A DNA stretch of 41,000 bases from Prorocentrum cordatum (taxonomy: Eukaryota; Sar; Dinophyceae; Prorocentrales; Prorocentraceae). Position 1 is the first letter of the stretch. Each line of letters begins with the position of its first letter. The DNA lies in NCBI GenBank assembly GCA_963575745.1, contig CAUYUJ010019605.1:1-41000 (forward strand), written 5' to 3'. Positions 37,606 to 41,000 of the stretch are shown piece after piece. A program made the translations under genes and the position numbers. The notes beneath the pieces are model-generated. The model was not told where the DNA came from and made no database searches. It worked only from the letters and a program-made list of their open reading frames with translations.

Positions 37606-39141
37606 GTCGCGGCGCAACAGACGCTCATCACGAACCACAACGGATGCACATGGAGGTCCAAAGAAGCTTCGGATTCGGTGCACGTCCCAGTGCTGAACAC
37701 GGCCACTTGCCTGGCCAATTCCACCGCCTCAGAGGCCGCGGCTGCCTTCGGATACAGGGTCGGCCTGCGTGGAGGGGGGCTGCTCTCATTGAAGACCCCA
37801 GAAAGAATAGCAGCCCCCATCCTAGGGCACCTCAGGGACGAGCTGCTCGGAACATTCGGGACTGGCCGCGGCAGCCCAGCCCTCAGCCCCAGAAGGATCC
37901 TCCTAGAAGGAGACAGGAACGGAGGCCCTTCGCATGCCAGACTGGCCGACCCGGAGGAGGGATTTCACCTTAGATGGAACCTAGCAGACCTCGGGCAATC
38001 CAGACACCAAGACGTCATAGACGCCATAGAAGCCACCGTCGGCTCGGGAGCCGTAGAGCAGGTCTCCACAGTTTTCGCATGGTTCCCCGACTCCGATGAC
38101 TACAGGCACATGACTCAGGTGCGCATTCGGCTGACATCAGCCGACGCCATGGCGGCAGCTTTCTTCGGGGCGAGCTGCATTGCAGTCGGATCACATGTCA
38201 TGCGTATATTCCCAGCCACCCCCTCGAGAGAACAGATGAGGCGTGACGGAGGGGCCTCTCGCGACCACCAAGAGCACGTCGAGGCCCTCGCCCAGGCAGC
38301 CGTACGGCAGGCCCCAAGAAGGGCAGCCCAGCCACAGATCCTCGAGATCACATCCCACGACCGACGCGGCGCGCAGATAGGGACGACGCAGACTCGACAC
38401 ATGCGCCCAGACCCCTGGATGCCAAACCACGGCACACTGAGGATGTTCTCCACGGCAGTAGGCTCCCCAGGGGCACAGCTGCACACCAGAGTTCGGCCGC
38501 TTCCGGCGGGAAGAGAAGGCAGAGATCTCCCGGCCAACACGATGGCCCCACCCCGTGACGTCGAGGCGGCCATGAGCAACTGTGCCCCAATGACCCGCGG
38601 GAGACCAACCGGAGACCAGGAGGGCCTGCGAGACTTCCACTCTATCCTCCACCCGGGAGAGTACCTCACTGCCGCCATCGCCGCAGGCGGAGCCGCGTGC
38701 ATAAGGACGAGCGGCGAGAGCGGATTCCTGCACACCTCGAATCCCACGCGGGTCACAATCGCCCTTCCGGCCGACGCGGACCTGAGAGCGGCGAATCGAG
38801 GAGCGGACCGCCCGCATGCCCGCGTGAATCGGCAGCTGGTACATGGCCCAGTACATCTGGCCAAGGTCGATGCCACGCCAGCGCCCACGCCCACGCCAGC
38901 CGACCTGGGAATCGACACCAGCCAGTCTACCAGCCCCTCCCTCCCACCCAGAAGGAGGGCTGCAGTGGAGCCCCTGCCAGGGCCAGCCCGCCCCAGAACC
39001 TTTCCCAACCTGGCGGAGGTGCTCATGCACAGGAACCGCGCAGCAGCGGACACCGACGTACAGCTAGTAAGGGCTGAAGACGACGCGGTCCTGGTTGCCC
39101 GCGGCATGCTCGGGAGATTTCTGGCCTGCGTAAGAGAATAG
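37606..39141 (+). CDS. Hypothetical protein, fourth block (downstream), continues same frame
   Basis: Same frame as the preceding segment: QQTLITNHNGCTWRSKEASD, GYRVGLRGGGLLSL, FHLRWNLADLGQSRHQDVID, VEQVSTVFAWFPDSDDYRHM, TQVRIRLTSADAMAAAFFGA, SHVMRIFPATPSREQMRRDG. The part around 38060-38215 (VRIRL ... SHVMRIFP) has the alternating pattern of a small alpha/beta domain, but no family can be named. The first in-frame ATG is 37678 (GTG-type) or later. It ends at TAG 39139-39141, after which the frame again stays open. Confidence 0.5.
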   Translation, partial: VAAQQTLITNHNGCTWRSKEASDSVHVPVLNTATCLANSTASEAAAAFGYRVGLRGGGLLSLKTPERIAAPILGHLRDELLGTFGTGRGSPALSPRRILLEGDRNGGPSHARLADPEEGFHLRWNLADLGQSRHQDVIDAIEATVGSGAVEQVSTVFAWFPDSDDYRHMTQVRIRLTSADAMAAAFFGASCIAVGSHVMRIFPATPSREQMRRDGGASRDHQEHVEALAQAAVRQAPRRAAQPQILEITSHDRRGAQIGTTQTRHMRPDPWMPNHGTLRMFSTAVGSPGAQLHTRVRPLPAGREGRDLPANTMAPPRDVEAAMSNCAPMTRGRPTGDQEGLRDFHSILHPGEYLTAAIAAGGAACIRTSGESGFLHTSNPTRVTIALPADADLRAANRGADRPHARVNRQLVHGPVHLAKVDATPAPTPTPADLGIDTSQSTSPSLPPRRRAAVEPLPGPARPRTFPNLAEVLMHRNRAAADTDVQLVRAEDDAVLVARGMLGRFLACVRE

Positions 39142-39696
39142 AGCATCCACGACCTCGCGAGAAGCACACAGACCAGACTGGTCCTTGAGCAGCGGCGACA
39201 GGGCGAGGGCAGGCCAATCCTTCGCTATAACTGGGACCTATTTGCTGGCATATGGAAACTCCAGCTGACAAACCCTAGCACCCTAGCAAGAGACCACGTC
39301 TTTCAGCTCATCGGCGAGCTAGGAATACGGGAGGATACCACTAGGCAGCGCCCATTCGCGCAGTGGCTTGCTCCAGAAACGGACCCCGCGTACGCCGCGC
39401 ACCACCCCTGGCTCGAGGTCCCCGGAAGCCGGGGCGCCGAGACCGACGGCCCCATCACTCACTCTCTCGCCCCTGGCACCGAGGCCCTACTAACAACCCT
39501 CGCCGATAGGCTACACAGCACGACCACGACCCCGGCAGAGTCCCAAGACCCAGAAGGACCCCCAGGGGCGCTCAAGCCAATAACCTGGACAGCGATGGCA
39601 CCAGACCCGCGCAGGACCCCACGGCGCAGCAAAGGCGCAGCCGCACCCCCGGCAGACCAACGGCATCCGGGAGCCAGCCCGACAGAACCGATATAG
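39142..39696 (+). CDS. Hypothetical segment with possible FTGxW-like core, copy 4
   Basis: 184 codons open after the TAG at 39139, in the same frame: SIHDLARSTQTRLVLEQRRQ, then FAGIWKLQLTNP (FAGIW at 39241-39255) and HVFQLIGELGI. FAGIW resembles FTGIW of copy 3, and the position near the end of a block is similar. The HDP and LDVDWT signatures are absent, so homology is weak. After about 39540 another frame looks better (see next entry). Confidence 0.3.
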   Translation, partial: SIHDLARSTQTRLVLEQRRQGEGRPILRYNWDLFAGIWKLQLTNPSTLARDHVFQLIGELGIREDTTRQRPFAQWLAPETDPAYAAHHPWLEVPGSRGAETDGPITHSLAPGTEALLTTLADRLHSTTTTPAESQDPEGPPGALKPITWTAMAPDPRRTPRRSKGAAAPPADQRHPGASPTEPI

Positions 39697-40619
39697 CGCA
39701 GGCGTCCAGCAGCCGCACTATCCAACCCGCTGGGAACCCAGTCCCAGGCGGCTCCCGGCAGGCCCAATCCCCGGGGGCCCCCACACCAATTCGGGCACAG
39801 GGAGACGCCCCGGCACGGCAGCGCGCCGATAATCCGCATGGAGACAACGCATGCGGTCCCACGGATCCATCCTCCAGCAAACCCGCCCGGGGCAGTGACA
39901 ATACCTTCACTCGGCCGAGCAGCAACAGTGTCCCAGAGGCCAGGACAAATCCAAACGGAGTCAGCAGCACCCCTTTCCGGAAAGAAGCCCGGGGGACACG
40001 CAAGACCATCCCACCCCCATGGACCTCAATGTCACTCCCTCTCAGGAACCCGCCCCCCCGCGGCAGGCAGCCCAGGGCGAAGGCAGTACGCCGCAGCGTG
40101 GGCATGGGATGCTCCCGGACAGGCAGTACACAGAGGGAAGTAACCCGGCCCGGGAGCAGAGCGCAGGGCCAGGGGAACCAGCTCGCGCGGAGCACAGAGG
40201 CGCAGGCACCGAGCCGAGGACGAGACCACCCCCAGCAGCGTGCCCACCAGAAGGGTCAGCGACCCACTCGGCAGAGGAGACACCCCCAGGACCAGCGCCT
40301 TCCTTCCACCCTGTATGGAGTCGGACTGGGCCACGCTTCTAGGCCGCGCGACAGAAATACTAGCCCCCCTCGGCCCCCCGCCCCGCCGGGAAGGGCAGGG
40401 GTGCCCCGACAGGAGCAGGCGGAGGATAGTTCTAAGCGCAGTGGCCTGGGGTACCTCCATGTTTCAACTAGAAAGACAGATCCGAGGGATGCTATCGCGG
40501 CTCTCTCTCTCTCACCGACAGGTTGTTGGCCCCCTTCACGGCCCACTGGGGCGCCAGCCCTCTCCCTGGAACTAGGAGCCGACCAGGCAGAAGGATTCGC
40601 TCTCGAACGGCAGCACTGA
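39540..40619 (+). CDS. Disordered hypothetical protein segment
   Basis: An open frame of about 360 codons: ANNLDSDGTRPAQDPTAQQR, TIQPAGNPVPGGSRQAQSPG, CGPTDPSSSKPARGSDNTFT, NSVPEARTNPNGVSSTPFRK. Credible to about 40000, of disordered composition. Later parts are Arg/Gln/Pro-rich and doubtful. Confidence 0.35.
   Translation, partial: VPRPRRTPRGAQANNLDSDGTRPAQDPTAQQRRSRTPGRPTASGSQPDRTDIAQASSSRTIQPAGNPVPGGSRQAQSPGAPTPIRAQGDAPARQRADNPHGDNACGPTDPSSSKPARGSDNTFTRPSSNSVPEARTNPNGVSSTPFRKEARGTRKTIPPPWTSMSLPLRNPPPRGRQPRAKAVRRSVGMGCSRTGSTQREVTRPGSRAQGQGNQLARSTEAQAPSRGRDHPQQRAHQKGQRPTRQRRHPQDQRLPSTLYGVGLGHASRPRDRNTSPPRPPAPPGRAGVPRQEQAEDSSKRSGLGYLHVSTRKTDPRDAIAALSLSPTGCWPPSRPTGAPALSLELGADQAEGFALERQH
40019..40575 (+). 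CDS. Hypothetical segment near right edge, two frames
   Basis: From 40019: MDLNVTPSQEPAPPRQAAQG, a Pro/Glu/Arg linker, to about 40310. Then in a neighbouring frame, MESDWATLLGRATEILAPLG and LSAVAWGTSMFQLERQIRGM, to about 40520. The second part is amphipathic and looks folded. No family is recognised. Confidence 0.35.
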
Positions 40620-40945
40620 CAGCGGACTCAGATTGCGCAAGGATACAAGCGACCGCAGGAAGCAGCTCCAGCGAAGAGGGCCCCAGAACCCCCTTCCAGA
40701 CCCTAACAGACGAAGCACTCGGCGCTATCCTTGCGGCCGGCCTCGACGTCCTCCCAGATTCAGCGATCAGGGAGGTCACAGCAGACACCAGCCAACTGAG
40801 GGCACTCGTCGACTCCTCCTGGCCCAGGCTACGAGCCGACCAGCCCCATCTGGATGAGCAACTGCAGGCCCCAGGGCACTCTGCAGTTGCAGCCCAACCC
40901 CCCATCCAGGGAGGCGGGAGACGCGGCAACGAGGAATCGCCCTGA
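40523..40945 (+). CDS. Hypothetical segment at right edge
   Basis: Credible from about 40610: LTADSDCARIQATAGSSSSE, FQTLTDEALGAILAAGLDVL, DSAIREVTADTSQLRALVDS. Acidic and helical, ending with TGA at 40943. It could be the C-terminus of the fourth block or the beginning of something cut off by the window. Confidence 0.45.
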   Translation: MLAPFTAHWGASPLPGTRSRPGRRIRSRTAALTADSDCARIQATAGSSSSEEGPRTPFQTLTDEALGAILAAGLDVLPDSAIREVTADTSQLRALVDSSWPRLRADQPHLDEQLQAPGHSAVAAQPPIQGGGRRGNEESP

Positions 40946-41000
40946 GCCCTCAGAAGCACCAGCGAGACAGCCCCCCCACGCTGCCAACCACAAGCCGGCA

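Noticed and set aside
35473-39141. Reassignment of TAA/TAG codons
   Set aside because: Five cases in apparently broken genes; dinoflagellate nuclear genes use the standard code. Kept only as a checkable oddity.

Overview
The window looks like nuclear DNA of a dinoflagellate. The evidence is high GC, very dense tandem and dispersed repeats, coding stretches without recognisable bacterial or viral content, and a sequence at 8084-8106 that matches the dinoflagellate spliced leader at both ends. A Prorocentrum-like genome is possible, but the genus is a guess. No rRNA, tRNA, CRISPR array or bacterial operon was seen. Most long open frames here are only translations of GC-rich, stop-poor repeats.

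Layout: (1) 1-2245, a satellite of about 110 bp arranged as two opposed arms around a symmetry centre near 896. (2) 3076-16329, a mosaic array of units separated by a recurring boundary (A-rich tract followed by AATCCCACCAG). Three units each end their coding part with the same unrecognised protein domain (core FTGxW, often HDP...C..FL...LDVDWT), seen at 5919-6197, 10299-10601 and 14221-14526. The second unit starts with a relict spliced leader and carries a huge GCC/CAG expansion. The 3' parts of the units hold a clustered motif, GCGGCGGTTAGCTGC. (3) 16319-23727, three non-coding modules with 14-bp terminal inverted repeats (AATCCCACCAGCCC ... GGGCTGGTGGGATT). The middle one is split by a 3.2-kb insertion that contains a 90-bp satellite. 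(4) 23728-24850, a 60-bp minisatellite. (5) 24851-26390, AT-richer single-copy DNA without a clear gene. (6) 26391-28136, a satellite of about 155 bp. (7) 28137-31640, microsatellites, a foldback-type inverted repeat (29438-30580) and an inverted copy of the module sequence. (8) 31640-40960, a long plus-strand coding-like region with a RING-H2 finger at 36197-36352 and a possible fourth, weak copy of the FTGxW core at 39241. Reading passes between frames every few hundred bases and crosses in-frame stops.

The coding stretches are probably old retroposed or tandemly duplicated genes, now partly decayed, or genes with unresolved introns or assembly indels. Their biochemical function cannot be assigned, apart from the likely ubiquitin-ligase character of the RING finger. 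The best candidates for something undescribed are the repeated FTGxW domain and the CCCACCAG-punctuated modular array around it.
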